Made by a program: the position numbers and the translations under genes
Origin: Prosthecobacter sp.
GTDB taxonomy: Bacteria; Verrucomicrobiota; Verrucomicrobiia; Verrucomicrobiales; Verrucomicrobiaceae
Assembly (NCBI RefSeq): GCF_034366625.1
Contig: NZ_JAXMIH010000006.1
Span: forward strand, 124,001 to 188,000
Reading direction: 5' to 3'
DNA: 64,000 nucleotides
Notes under the pieces: model-generated
Databases searched by the model: none
Seen by the model: the letters and a program-made list of their open reading frames with translations, nothing else
Told to the model about the DNA's origin: nothing
Part shown: positions 49,130 through 57,168 of the stretch, in pieces
Layout of the letters: each line of letters starts with the position of its first letter
How positions within the stretch are numbered: the stretch's first letter is position 1

Positions 49130-49264
49130 ATTCGATTGGCAATCGAATCGGTTTTAGACAGAGGAATGGGAGACAAAGGAATGGATCAGAAAGGAGCCTT
49201 CAGATCATTCCTCTGTCTTTAATTCCTTTGTCCAGGGATTGGGGATTCGACTGCCAGTCGAATC
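49129..49264. repeat. Composite palindromic region (possible MITE-like element)
   Basis: It begins immediately after the SGNH stop. It is bounded by two near-identical 21-base palindromes, 49129-49149 (GATTCGATTG / G / CAATCGAATC) and 49244-49264 (GATTCGACTG / C / CAGTCGAATC). Inside, AGACAGAGGAAT (49156-49167) pairs exactly with ATTCCTCTGTCT (49207-49218), and GACAAAGGAAT (49172-49182) pairs exactly with ATTCCTTTGTC (49222-49232). The two pairs are interleaved, and the related left arms can also pair with either right arm. No coding potential is seen. Confidence 0.78.
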
Positions 49265-49271
49265 TACGAAA
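49249..49271. repeat. 23-base repeat, copy 2
   Basis: Exact copy of the 23 bases at 45444-45466. Here it forms the right part of the second boundary palindrome of the composite region and ends 36 bases before the ATG of the squalene-cyclase-like gene. Confidence 0.8.
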
Positions 49272-49307
49272 CAGCAACACCGCAGTGCATGGTGACGTTC
49301 TTTGTGC

Positions 49308-50351
49308 ATGAGACGCGCACTCCTACTCGCCACCTTCCTGGCATTATGCAGCCATGCAGTCGCGGACCAAGCAACGCCAGCACTCGCGAATCCGGCTGAG
49401 GAAGCCAAGAACGCCAAGCCAAAGGCTGCTCCTCCCGTCAAGCCGCCAACCGAAACGGAACTCCGCGCCGTGATCACCAAGGGACTCGGCTTTCTCGGAG
49501 CGGCGGGTGACAAGTGGATGGAGGACAAGAACTGCAACAGTTGTCACCACATGCCCTTGCTGCTTTGGGGGAATCGCGAGGCCAAGGCGCGTGGCTTTGC
49601 GGTTGATCCCAAGAAATACGACGAATGGTTCGCGTGGGCCGTCGAGCGCGAGGCGGACAAGAAACCAGGGCTGGAAGAAATCGCGCTCATGATTCTCGCC
49701 CTGCCGGATCGACCCGTGCCTGAACTGACCAAGCTGCTGGCTGCGGAACAGAAAGCCGATGGTTCATGGACTCCGGCGGGGCAGTTCGCCACGATGCAAA
49801 AGCGTGGTGCCCAGGATGCGCAGGCGAACTCGACGCGGCTCAGTCTCCTCGCGCTCGGCACGGCACAGCCGATGAAGTTTGAGGCTGATGGCTCGAAGCT
49901 GAAGGCCAGCGCCATGCTCCAGAAGAAAGACACGCCCACATCCATGGAGTCGCTCGTCTTCCGCACTCTTTACGCAAGGCTCTTTGGCAAGCCCGAGGAG
50001 ACCACGGCGCTGATCAAAGACATCCTGAAACACCAGCGCAGCGATGGCGGTTGGAGTTCGTTCATCGGCGAAAACATGAGCGATCCACTCGCCACCGGCC
50101 AGGCGCTTCATGCTCTGCAACCCGCGTCATCTGATCCGCCCACTGCCGCCGCCATTGCCCGCGCCCAGCACTGGCTCATCAAGACGCAGCGTGCCGATGG
50201 AAGCTGGCTCAGCGACATCACACACATCAGCAAGCTCGACCGCAGTGGTGACGCGAAGGCCAAGTCCTTCCAGGCCGCCACCGACATCTACACCTACTGG
50301 GGCAGCGCCTGGGCGGTGATCGGTTTGCTGCAGAGCGTGCCGGTGAAGTAG
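49308..50351 (+). CDS. Secreted squalene-cyclase/prenyltransferase-like alpha-toroid protein with CXXCH motif
   Basis: 347 residues with a signal peptide (RRALLLATFLALCSHAVAD). A heme-c-type motif CNSCHHM lies at Cys76-His80, unusually inside the first helical repeat. The rest consists of alpha/alpha repeats with the QW-like pattern of terpene cyclases: AEQKADGSWTPAGQF, KHQRSDGGWSSF, KTQRADGSWLSD, and DPLATGQALHALQPA. The DXDD acid motif of squalene-hopene cyclase is not visible, so cyclase activity is doubtful. Whether heme is attached is unknown. Its own promoter probably lies in the repeat-containing gap upstream. Confidence 0.78.
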   Translation: MRRALLLATFLALCSHAVADQATPALANPAEEAKNAKPKAAPPVKPPTETELRAVITKGLGFLGAAGDKWMEDKNCNSCHHMPLLLWGNREAKARGFAVDPKKYDEWFAWAVEREADKKPGLEEIALMILALPDRPVPELTKLLAAEQKADGSWTPAGQFATMQKRGAQDAQANSTRLSLLALGTAQPMKFEADGSKLKASAMLQKKDTPTSMESLVFRTLYARLFGKPEETTALIKDILKHQRSDGGWSSFIGENMSDPLATGQALHALQPASSDPPTAAAIARAQHWLIKTQRADGSWLSDITHISKLDRSGDAKAKSFQAATDIYTYWGSAWAVIGLLQSVPVK

Positions 50352-50437
50352 TGTTGGCTCGATTGCTTTGTTCGCCAGGCGAAGCACCGTCAGACATATC
50401 TGTGACGGAATAAAATAATAGACATCTCAAGCGCAGC

Positions 50438-50968
50438 ATGACTTTCGGACAACCAACAGACTTCTCTATTGAGGTGTATCACGAACCCTCCGGCCCCGAG
50501 TGGGGCGGCTTCGGTCGCATGGCAATCGTCGTCCAAGGCGTCGAACTCGGCGATATTCGCGAGAACCACTGTTCACTTTTCCATGCAGCAGATCGCCTTA
50601 GAGAGCTGCCTCCGATCATTGGAAACTTTTGGGATGAGTCTTTCGATGGGTTATCCGATGCCGAGATATTTGCCGTTGTGGATCAGGCACTATATGGCTC
50701 GGATGATTCTAATGCGGAGCGTTATCGTCGTTTCGACTTTCTAACGAATACCGGAGAGCAGTTTGACGACTCCAAGACATTCATTGTCTGCCGTCCAGAC
50801 GGACGTGTCCACATCCTCTACCAGTTACGAGATGACACATCAGGGTCAGCTTGCTGCCTCGCTCAGACCTTCCGCCAAGCAGCCGAGTCTTTCGTGTGCT
50901 GGTTCGATGAACAAGTGAGGACTACAGCGCCTCCATATTATCCGGTTGAGCCATTCCTTTCTCCCTGA
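50438..50968 (+). CDS. Hypothetical cytosolic protein
   Basis: 176 residues starting MTFGQPTDFSIEVYHEPSGP. No signal or membrane segment. It is acidic with PPIIGNFWDESFDGLSDAEI and RPDGRVHILYQLRDDTSGSA. The codon usage is AT-richer than the surroundings. I recognise no family; small acidic proteins of this kind are sometimes immunity proteins, but no toxin is adjacent. Confidence 0.65.
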   Translation: MTFGQPTDFSIEVYHEPSGPEWGGFGRMAIVVQGVELGDIRENHCSLFHAADRLRELPPIIGNFWDESFDGLSDAEIFAVVDQALYGSDDSNAERYRRFDFLTNTGEQFDDSKTFIVCRPDGRVHILYQLRDDTSGSACCLAQTFRQAAESFVCWFDEQVRTTAPPYYPVEPFLSP

Positions 50969-51281
50969 CACCGAAATCTTCCGTTCTTCATGATTCGCCT
51001 CACCACAGTTCTTGGTTGTCTCCTGTTGCTCCAAGATCTGTGAGCAGAAGCCGCAGGGACACGGAAATCATCTGCGCTTCGCTGGAAGCAGGGCCGTGAA
51101 ATCACTCGCGTCAGGCCTTCGGTGCATGAGTCCAGTCAGTCCAGGCCATGCATGGGCCGGCAGTCTTCTTGCGCGATGTTGCACTCGACATGTGCTGGCT
51201 GAGAATCAAAAATCTTCGTGGGTTTACGAACCCGCTGTCGTGATACGGGATGAAGTCCATCAAGCCCAATCCACACTAATC
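50969..51281. other. 313-base gap with a truncated signal-peptide-like ORF
   Basis: The region between the hypothetical gene and the PDZ gene has one short frame, ATG 50990 to TGA at 51041-51043 (MIRLTTVLGCLLLLQDL). It looks like the start of a secreted protein that stops early. The remainder, about 51044-51281, has no convincing gene. A promoter for the PDZ gene is expected near its end, but I cannot place it. Confidence 0.3.
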
Positions 51282-52655
51282 ATGAAACTGCATTCTCTCA
51301 TCACGACCTTCGTGCTCGGCATGACGGTACTTGTTCATGCTCAAGACAAGCCCGTGCTTCAAAGCGCCGCCGCAGGTGTGACGAAGAATCCGAATCCAAA
51401 TCCCGACGGCAGCATGGGTCTTGGTGCGGGAACGTTGGTGAACATCGTGGCTGAAATCGAGCGTCGTATTCCCTATTGGCCTCGGGAAGAAGGGGCGGAG
51501 CAGTCGGAGATGCCAAACCTTGTTTTTGCGAAGGAAACCCGCGATGCCGTGGTGCCGGGTGACCTGGTGCTGCGGCGTGTCACTCCCTTGCAGGCGCTGA
51601 CACTGGCGGCGGCGGCGGCGGATTGCATGTTGGAGCCCATTTTTAGTCCGGCGGGAGAGGAAGATGAGGGAGGCGGTTTTGGCGGAGCCAGCAGCGACAT
51701 CAAGTCACCGCCGATCATCGGCTATCGCATCGTGCTGGCCTCTGCGCTCAATCGCGGAGCGTCGCCGGTTGCGCAGCAGCTTGCGGAGCTGGCTCGACAA
51801 CTTGCGGCGATGCATTCGTCACTCGGGGAGAACCACCCAAGCGTGGTCGCGCTTCGCGAGCGCATCAGGCATCTGGAGGTGGAGAGTGGGGAGGAGCCGG
51901 GCGCGCTCAGCGGAGTAGGGCTTGTGCTCTCAAAGAAGGATGACGGCATCGTGGTCGGGCAGGTCGTTCCCGGTTCGCCGGCCTCGCTCTCGCCAGCCAT
52001 CCAGCCCGGCCAGCGCCTTTTGAGCGTGGCTGAAGCGGGCAAGGAGGATGTGGATGTCACCGGCCTCGCCTTGGAGAAGGTGGTGCAACTGGTTCGGGGT
52101 CCGCCCGGAACGTCGGTGACGATCACGTTCGGAACTGATACGGACAAAGGCCCGACCAAGCAGGCGATCTCGCTGGTGCGGGCGAACATTCCGCTTCCGC
52201 CTTCCGAGAGGATGCTGACGCAGGTGAAGGCGGTGGATAACAATACTGTCAGTTTTAAGCCGTTGATCTTCAATGCCAATGCAGCTCTTGCGGAGACTCC
52301 CAAGGAGAACCATCGGCCCTTCGTGAAAGTCTATGCGCTTGGGACCATTTTCACCGGCAACATTCAGGAGATCGGGGAGAAGCAGCACCGTTTTGAAAAC
52401 CTGGTGCGTGACGCCCTCGGGCAGTCAGAACCGGAAGGCGATGTCTTGTCCCATGATAAGTCCTCAGCCAAGGCAGGCGCATCCAATGGGCCATTCACTG
52501 CCGTGAAACAGGCGGCGACGCAGCCGGAGTTTTCCTACCACTATGAAACGCGGGCACTCGTGGTGAAAGCGACCACCGCGCAGCATGAAATCGTCGAACA
52601 AGTCATCAAAGCCCTGAAGGAGAACGCGGCGCAACCGGCCGTCCCCGGACGTTAG
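51282..52655 (+). CDS. Secreted PDZ-domain protein
   Basis: 457 residues with a signal peptide (KLHSLITTFVLGMTVLVHAQ). Residues about 30-200 hold a region with VPGDLVLRRVTPLQALTLAA (a secretin/STN-like pattern is possible) and a helical stretch LAELARQLAAMHSSLGENHP. A PDZ domain is visible at about 205-305: GVGLVLSKKDDGIVVGQVVP, SPASLSPAIQPGQRLLSVAE, VQLVRGPPGTSVTITF. No Ser-protease domain accompanies it. The C-terminal part (about 320-457) ends with EFSYHYETRALVVKATTAQH, and EIVEQVIKAL resembles the last repeat of secretin N domains. It precedes the ECF sigma gene by 71 bases. Confidence 0.75.
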   Translation: MKLHSLITTFVLGMTVLVHAQDKPVLQSAAAGVTKNPNPNPDGSMGLGAGTLVNIVAEIERRIPYWPREEGAEQSEMPNLVFAKETRDAVVPGDLVLRRVTPLQALTLAAAAADCMLEPIFSPAGEEDEGGGFGGASSDIKSPPIIGYRIVLASALNRGASPVAQQLAELARQLAAMHSSLGENHPSVVALRERIRHLEVESGEEPGALSGVGLVLSKKDDGIVVGQVVPGSPASLSPAIQPGQRLLSVAEAGKEDVDVTGLALEKVVQLVRGPPGTSVTITFGTDTDKGPTKQAISLVRANIPLPPSERMLTQVKAVDNNTVSFKPLIFNANAALAETPKENHRPFVKVYALGTIFTGNIQEIGEKQHRFENLVRDALGQSEPEGDVLSHDKSSAKAGASNGPFTAVKQAATQPEFSYHYETRALVVKATTAQHEIVEQVIKALKENAAQPAVPGR

Positions 52656-52726
52656 CCGCACGCAGCAGACGCAACGTGTCACATCAGCCACCAGACTCGA
52701 TCCCCGCACCACCGTTCCGATTTCTC

Positions 52727-53332
52727 ATGGATCAAGCGGAGCCACTTATCCCTGCGACGTTTCCGGTCACGGAATCGTTCGCCTTTGGTGATGTGCCCCG
52801 GCTGACCACGGCGCTGAAGCGTGGTGACGAATCGGCCTTCGCGTGGCTGCATGGCGAGTGGAGCGTGCGCATCAATCGCTACTGCTTCGCGCTTGCCGCA
52901 GGTGATGAGACTTTCGCGGGCGAGATCGCGCAGGCGACGTGGCTGCGTCTCATGCGGCACGTCCGCGTGATGAATGATGAGCCTGCGCTCTGGAGTTGGA
53001 TCGCGTGTGCTGCGCGTCACGCCGCGTCGGACCTGCGGCGCAAAGGCGGACGCTATCTGCGTGCGCTCAGTCGTTTCGCCGAATGGTGGCAGCCCGCCGT
53101 CACCGACATTGAAGACGATAATCGTCTGCCTGCCGCTTTGGAGTCCGCGCTCAGCACACTCACTCCCGATGAAAGAGCGCTCATTGAAGGCCGCTACTTT
53201 GCCAGCGAATCGCTGGAAGTCATCGCCACGCGTCACGCACTCACCGTTCGTGCGGTGGAGGGCAGGCTGGCCCGATTACGCACACGGCTGCGCGAACTCA
53301 TCGCCGAAGAACTCCGATCCTCACTTCCATGA
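52727..53332 (+). CDS. ECF-type RNA polymerase sigma factor
   Basis: 201 residues from ATG 52727 (a GTG at 52676 gives a longer form). Region 2 is seen in DESAFAWLHGEWSVRINRYC, AQATWLRLMRHVRVM and ALWSWIACAARHAASDLRRK. Region 4 has LSTLTPDERALIEGRYFASE followed by SLEVIATRHALTVRAVEGRL with ARLRTRLRELIAE. It is followed with a 4-base overlap by a small membrane protein that is probably its anti-sigma-like partner. This family differs from the kinase-linked sigma factor at 842. Confidence 0.86.
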   Translation: MDQAEPLIPATFPVTESFAFGDVPRLTTALKRGDESAFAWLHGEWSVRINRYCFALAAGDETFAGEIAQATWLRLMRHVRVMNDEPALWSWIACAARHAASDLRRKGGRYLRALSRFAEWWQPAVTDIEDDNRLPAALESALSTLTPDERALIEGRYFASESLEVIATRHALTVRAVEGRLARLRTRLRELIAEELRSSLP

Positions 53333-53706
53333 ACCCTGATCCAGAAAAACTCCGCGTCCTGCTCGACGACGTGCTGCCATCGTCGAGCGAACACTGCGGC
53401 CCATCGAGCGCCGAGCTTCTCTCGATGCTGCGCAACGAACGCCATCGACGTCATCGTCGGCACACCGGCGCTGCACTGCTGGCGATCATCGCAGTGGCCG
53501 CTGGCGCACTGTTTTGGCAAAACGAGCCAACGGTCGTGGCTCCAGTCGTCCAAGCACCAGCCAAACCTGCGCCCATCACGATCCGCCGCGTGAATGACGA
53601 GGAACTCTTCGCCCTATTGCAAGGAACGCCCACCGCCGTGATGAAGCTGCCAGACGGCGGGCGCAGGCTGCTGGTCATCTCAGAACCATTTCCCTCGCCA
53701 CGCTGA
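53329..53706 (+). CDS. Small single-pass membrane protein, probable anti-sigma-like partner
   Basis: 125 residues. The N-terminal cytoplasmic part (about 1-45: MNPDPEKLRVLLDDVLPSSS, AELLSMLRNERHRRHRRHTG) precedes one transmembrane helix (AALLAIIAVAAGALFW), then a periplasmic tail with ITIRRVNDEELFALLQGTPT. Its start overlaps the sigma stop by 4 bases (ATGA). Size, membrane topology and coupling to an ECF sigma gene fit an anti-sigma factor, although no zinc-binding anti-sigma motif (HxxxCxxC) is visible. Confidence 0.68.
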   Translation: MNPDPEKLRVLLDDVLPSSSEHCGPSSAELLSMLRNERHRRHRRHTGAALLAIIAVAAGALFWQNEPTVVAPVVQAPAKPAPITIRRVNDEELFALLQGTPTAVMKLPDGGRRLLVISEPFPSPR

Positions 53707-53713
53707 CCTCATC

Positions 53714-54331
53714 ATGAAAATCACCCTCACTCTCGGTGTCGCCATCATGCTCGCGTGCATCGTTTGGTATGCATGGCCGAAACCCGCCGCGCCGCTGCAA
53801 CCAGCCGCTGCGGCCAAGGCGGTTTCTATTCCCAAGAAAATGCCAAACGCCCCCGCAAAGGAGCAGGATGCAGAGACAAAACATTACCGTCCCGCTCCCG
53901 TTTCAGCCCAGGTGCAGCAAAAGGTCGAGGCCATCCTGCGTCGTCACCAAGGAATGACCAAAGAGCAACTGCAACGCAGCGCCGAACTCAACAAGCTCAT
54001 GGATCGCTTCATCGCCGTGCTGGGGACACCTGAGATGCAGGTGAAGATGGAACAGCGCATCGCGGCCATTCCGCCCGTGAAGGGTGCCGAGCATGGCACT
54101 CTGAAGATGGACTTCGACATGCTGGACGATGCCCATGGCAGAGCCTGGCTGGAGGCCGCCGTTTCTGATGACACTCAACGCATCGAGGACTGGGTGCTCA
54201 ACACGCTTGATGGAGCCATTTTCGAGTTCGCCTTTGATCCTGCATTGGAGAGGACGAGCAATGGCGTGAGCGTGCAACCCGGCACCACCGCGAAGCCTGA
54301 ACCGTCAGCTGATGACAAAGCGAAGGACTGA
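53714..54331 (+). CDS. Exported hypothetical protein of the ECF module
   Basis: 205 residues with an N-terminal signal anchor (KITLTLGVAIMLACIVWYAW), a Pro/Ala-rich linker and a helical domain from about 55 (VSAQVQQKVEAILRRHQGMT, KEQLQRSAELNKLMDRFIAV, GRAWLEAAVSDDTQRIEDWV). No family recognised. It begins 7 bases after the anti-sigma-like gene and is probably in the same operon. An extracytoplasmic sensor role is possible by position. Confidence 0.68.
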   Translation: MKITLTLGVAIMLACIVWYAWPKPAAPLQPAAAAKAVSIPKKMPNAPAKEQDAETKHYRPAPVSAQVQQKVEAILRRHQGMTKEQLQRSAELNKLMDRFIAVLGTPEMQVKMEQRIAAIPPVKGAEHGTLKMDFDMLDDAHGRAWLEAAVSDDTQRIEDWVLNTLDGAIFEFAFDPALERTSNGVSVQPGTTAKPEPSADDKAKD

Positions 54332-54420
54332 CCCTGGCTGCCGGTCGTCGAAAGATCGAAGACTTGATCACATCGCAGTTGGCGAAGTGACGCGCATGTA
54401 CGCCATGCTCGTAGCGTGGT

Positions 54421-55314
54421 TCATTTGGCCCCGCCGCCGATTTGCACCGGCCAGAACAGCTCCTCGGGCAGCGCGTAGGTGGCCGCAAGCTCGTCGTGAA
54501 CTGGCGATGTGCCTTCCTGATACAGTTCGATCACAGCGCGCTTCGTTGCCAGTTCGGTCTTGCTCAACGAAACACGCCGGCCCGGTGATTCCGGCGGCGG
54601 ACGGCCGTGGACGACATAGGTGAACAGGGTGCCCCGATAACCGGCGGCCTTTGCGGCATCACGCACAAACCAACCGGCTGCCCGGTGATCACCGTGGCTG
54701 TCGGCGTCATTGGTGACGTAGATCTCCTGCGGCTGGCAGCGCTGAATGATCTCCGCGATGTCCGCGATGACAGCCCCCTTGGTGTAGGGCGCGGGTTTGC
54801 CGTGCGCCAGCGAGTGATAATCGCGTACCACGCTGCCGTAGGTCTCGCGCTTGTGCGTGAAGCGCTGGCGAAACGGAGTCGTCCCTTCCTTCTGGTAGAT
54901 GCGATCCAATCCGCCATCTGGGTAGCCCAGAAAAATGAGATTCTCCGCCGGGACACCGATCCGCGCCATGCCACGCAGCGAATGCCGCTGCCGCAGTGCC
55001 GCCAGCTTGAGGAAATCCTCAGGCACCAGCTTGTCGATGTCTTTGCCAGCCACGGCGGCGGCAGCCCGATCAAAACCATCTCCCGCCGTGATGACCACGA
55101 CGCCAACCCGCTGCTTCCGCTCCATAGCTTGTAGCATGACACCCGTGCAACCAATGGCCTCGTCGTCCGAATGCGGCGCGAACACCAGCACATCAAAGGT
55201 GCCAAGTTTCCACCCACTGGATGCCTGCCCTGGCTCCGACAGCGGAGCATCGGGCGAGCAGCCAACGACCGCGATGACGAACAATGTGGCGGCGCATCGA
55301 ATGAGTTTCATCAT
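54421..55314 (-). CDS. PIG-L-family deacetylase lipoprotein
   Basis: 297 residues. The N-terminus KLIRCAATLFVIAVVGCS carries a lipobox (VVGC), so Cys19 is the likely lipid site. The PIG-L/LmbE fold begins with LVFAPHSDDEAIGCTGVMLQ (His48, Asp50, Asp51 as zinc site), then VVVITAGDGFDRA, RHSLRGMARIGVPAENLIFL and YVTNDADSHGDHRAAGW (second His/Asp set). Such enzymes remove acetyl groups from N-acetylated sugars. The start ATG at 55314 overlaps the upstream glycosidase-like gene stop by 4 bases, so the two are coupled. Confidence 0.88.
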   Translation of the reverse strand: MMKLIRCAATLFVIAVVGCSPDAPLSEPGQASSGWKLGTFDVLVFAPHSDDEAIGCTGVMLQAMERKQRVGVVVITAGDGFDRAAAAVAGKDIDKLVPEDFLKLAALRQRHSLRGMARIGVPAENLIFLGYPDGGLDRIYQKEGTTPFRQRFTHKRETYGSVVRDYHSLAHGKPAPYTKGAVIADIAEIIQRCQPQEIYVTNDADSHGDHRAAGWFVRDAAKAAGYRGTLFTYVVHGRPPPESPGRRVSLSKTELATKRAVIELYQEGTSPVHDELAATYALPEELFWPVQIGGGAK

Positions 55315-57080
55315 GGCTCGTAACTCCACCCAGCCGCACGGATCGCACGGCGCGCGTCGGGATCCCACGAGTGCAGCGTGGACTCATACAGGCCGAACGA
55401 AGCGACGCCGCGTCCGCTGTATGCCTTCGCCAGCGCCTCGACCGTTTCCGGCCTGAGGAACCCTTTGCGTCGCGCCCAGTTGTTCTTGGGATCGGCGTCG
55501 TCGAAGTGATCGGCGCCGGCGAACGCCTTCCCCTTGGTGCCGACGGCGGCCACCGTCGCGTCCATGGTCGGGCGCGGACCGTTGCCGCTATACCAGTGCG
55601 CGTCCACGATGGTGTTCACGAGCCCGGCTTCGATGAACTCCTTGCCGCGAAAACCGAACGCCTCGGGGCCGCTGGTGCGCACGGAGATTTCGATCTCATT
55701 GCCGATTGCCTGGCGCAGTTCGACGAGGAAGGCGTGCAGGTATTCCGAGAACAGCTCCTGGATTTGCGGATCGTGATACACATCCAACGGCTCCATATCC
55801 TTGCCGAACTTCTTCTTGAACGCCTCAGCTACGATCGGCTCGAAGCCGGCGATCGGCGGATGCCGCAGAAAGTCGAGCATGATGCCTTTCGTGCCGGTCG
55901 AGGCGATCTGCTTCATAAAGCTGACGTAAAACGTGCGCACCTCGGGATACGCGAAGCTCAGCACGCGCTGGTAGGGCCTGAGCGTGTAGGGCAGTGTGGG
56001 AATGCGTTTACCGGCCTCGTTCTTTTTATACGCGAGCATCTGCGCGCGGAACTCGGGATGGTCGTGCCAGAAGTTCGCATACGGCGGGCGGTTGAAATTG
56101 GTCATCCGCACCATCGCGTGAACGTCCGTGCCGATCGTGCGACCGTAATCGACGGCGACCTTCAGCGGATCGAAGCGTTTCGCGAGGCCGAAGAATTCGT
56201 TCCATCCGCCCAGGCAGTTGTTGTTCTTCTTCTTGAAGTCCGCTTCGTCTTGCTCGCTCCAGCGCGGCGCGGCGGCGGGCACGGCGAGCGAGTTGTCCAG
56301 GCACGTGCCGAACGTGCGCCAGTAAATGCGCCCAAAGCCCGCCTGCTGGTGCCGCCAGATGATCGCGTGAATGTCTTCCTCGCTCTCCACGGTGCCGTTC
56401 CAAAAGATTTCGTCCACCGTGTCGAGCATCGCGAACAGCCTCTGATCAGGCGGCGGCAATTCGATCTCGTGCTTTGCCGCGGCGACTTCCTGCTCGCTCA
56501 TCGGCACGAGGCGCAGGTGCGAGATGCCGCCCATCCAGCCCGCGCCCGGATGCTGCATCGGCGCGGGCGGCTGGAGAATGTGGATCTTCTTCCCCGTGAG
56601 GTCCGCGGCTTTCCAATACGCCTCGCCCACGCGGCCGGTCGTGACGCGCGGCGCCTGCAAAAACTCGGGGAACTTCTCGCCGGAAATTTTCCCGAAGAGG
56701 TGCGGCAGGCTCCAGACCTCGATGGTGTCGTAATACAGGCCGGCGTAGATGCGATACCAGCCCTTCACCTTCGGATCGACGACCAGCTCCGGCACGCGCT
56801 TCGGCGTGAAGCGATACATCGGGATCACCTGCCAGAGGCTGTCCGGGTTGTGCGGCTTCTCGCTCGGCTCGCCCGCCATGAGGATCGCGCCCTCCGGCGC
56901 GCCCCATTCCTTCGCATTGCGATTGAGCCACCACTTGCCCGGCGTCGGCGCATCGGCCATTTGCTCCGCAGTTGCCAGCTTTGCGGCGGGGATGACGATC
57001 TCGCTGCGCTGAGCCAGCGAAGGTGTCGCCAAAGCAACGGCGATGATGCAGACAACATGGATAAAAAGCGGCGTGTTCAT
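55311..57080 (-). CDS. Secreted glycoside-hydrolase-like TIM-barrel protein
   Basis: 589 residues with a signal peptide (MNTPLFIHVVCIIAVALATP). An N-terminal beta domain (about 25-210) contains RVPELVVDPKVKGWYRIYAG and GWMGGISHLRLVPMS. The C-terminal barrel (about 225-585) has IIWRHQQAGFGRIYWRTFGT, GTDVHAMVRMTNFNRPPYAN, RVLSFAYPEVRTFYVSFMKQ, GIMLDFLRHPPIAGF, IEISVRTSGPEAFGF, NTIVDAHWYSGNGP and VASFGLYESTLHSWDP. The plan resembles family-10-like (GHL) glycosidases; candidate acids are Asp in MLDFLRH and Glu in LYESTLH. It is coupled to a PIG-L deacetylase, so joint processing of an amino sugar polymer is plausible. Confidence 0.78.
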   Translation of the reverse strand: MNTPLFIHVVCIIAVALATPSLAQRSEIVIPAAKLATAEQMADAPTPGKWWLNRNAKEWGAPEGAILMAGEPSEKPHNPDSLWQVIPMYRFTPKRVPELVVDPKVKGWYRIYAGLYYDTIEVWSLPHLFGKISGEKFPEFLQAPRVTTGRVGEAYWKAADLTGKKIHILQPPAPMQHPGAGWMGGISHLRLVPMSEQEVAAAKHEIELPPPDQRLFAMLDTVDEIFWNGTVESEEDIHAIIWRHQQAGFGRIYWRTFGTCLDNSLAVPAAAPRWSEQDEADFKKKNNNCLGGWNEFFGLAKRFDPLKVAVDYGRTIGTDVHAMVRMTNFNRPPYANFWHDHPEFRAQMLAYKKNEAGKRIPTLPYTLRPYQRVLSFAYPEVRTFYVSFMKQIASTGTKGIMLDFLRHPPIAGFEPIVAEAFKKKFGKDMEPLDVYHDPQIQELFSEYLHAFLVELRQAIGNEIEISVRTSGPEAFGFRGKEFIEAGLVNTIVDAHWYSGNGPRPTMDATVAAVGTKGKAFAGADHFDDADPKNNWARRKGFLRPETVEALAKAYSGRGVASFGLYESTLHSWDPDARRAIRAAGWSYEP

Positions 57081-57168
57081 GCAGGGATCAGGTGTTCGCT
57101 ACGGGTTGACTGCAAGGATACGATGCCCGGTCCTGTTTCTTGATGGTTCGATTGGAATAACCACGATC

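Noticed and set aside
55371..57143. A 590-codon plus-strand frame opposite the glycosidase-like gene.
   Set aside because: It mirrors the other strand with Arg/Ala/Leu-rich composition and no recognisable domain; the minus-strand protein has a signal peptide and a consistent barrel pattern.
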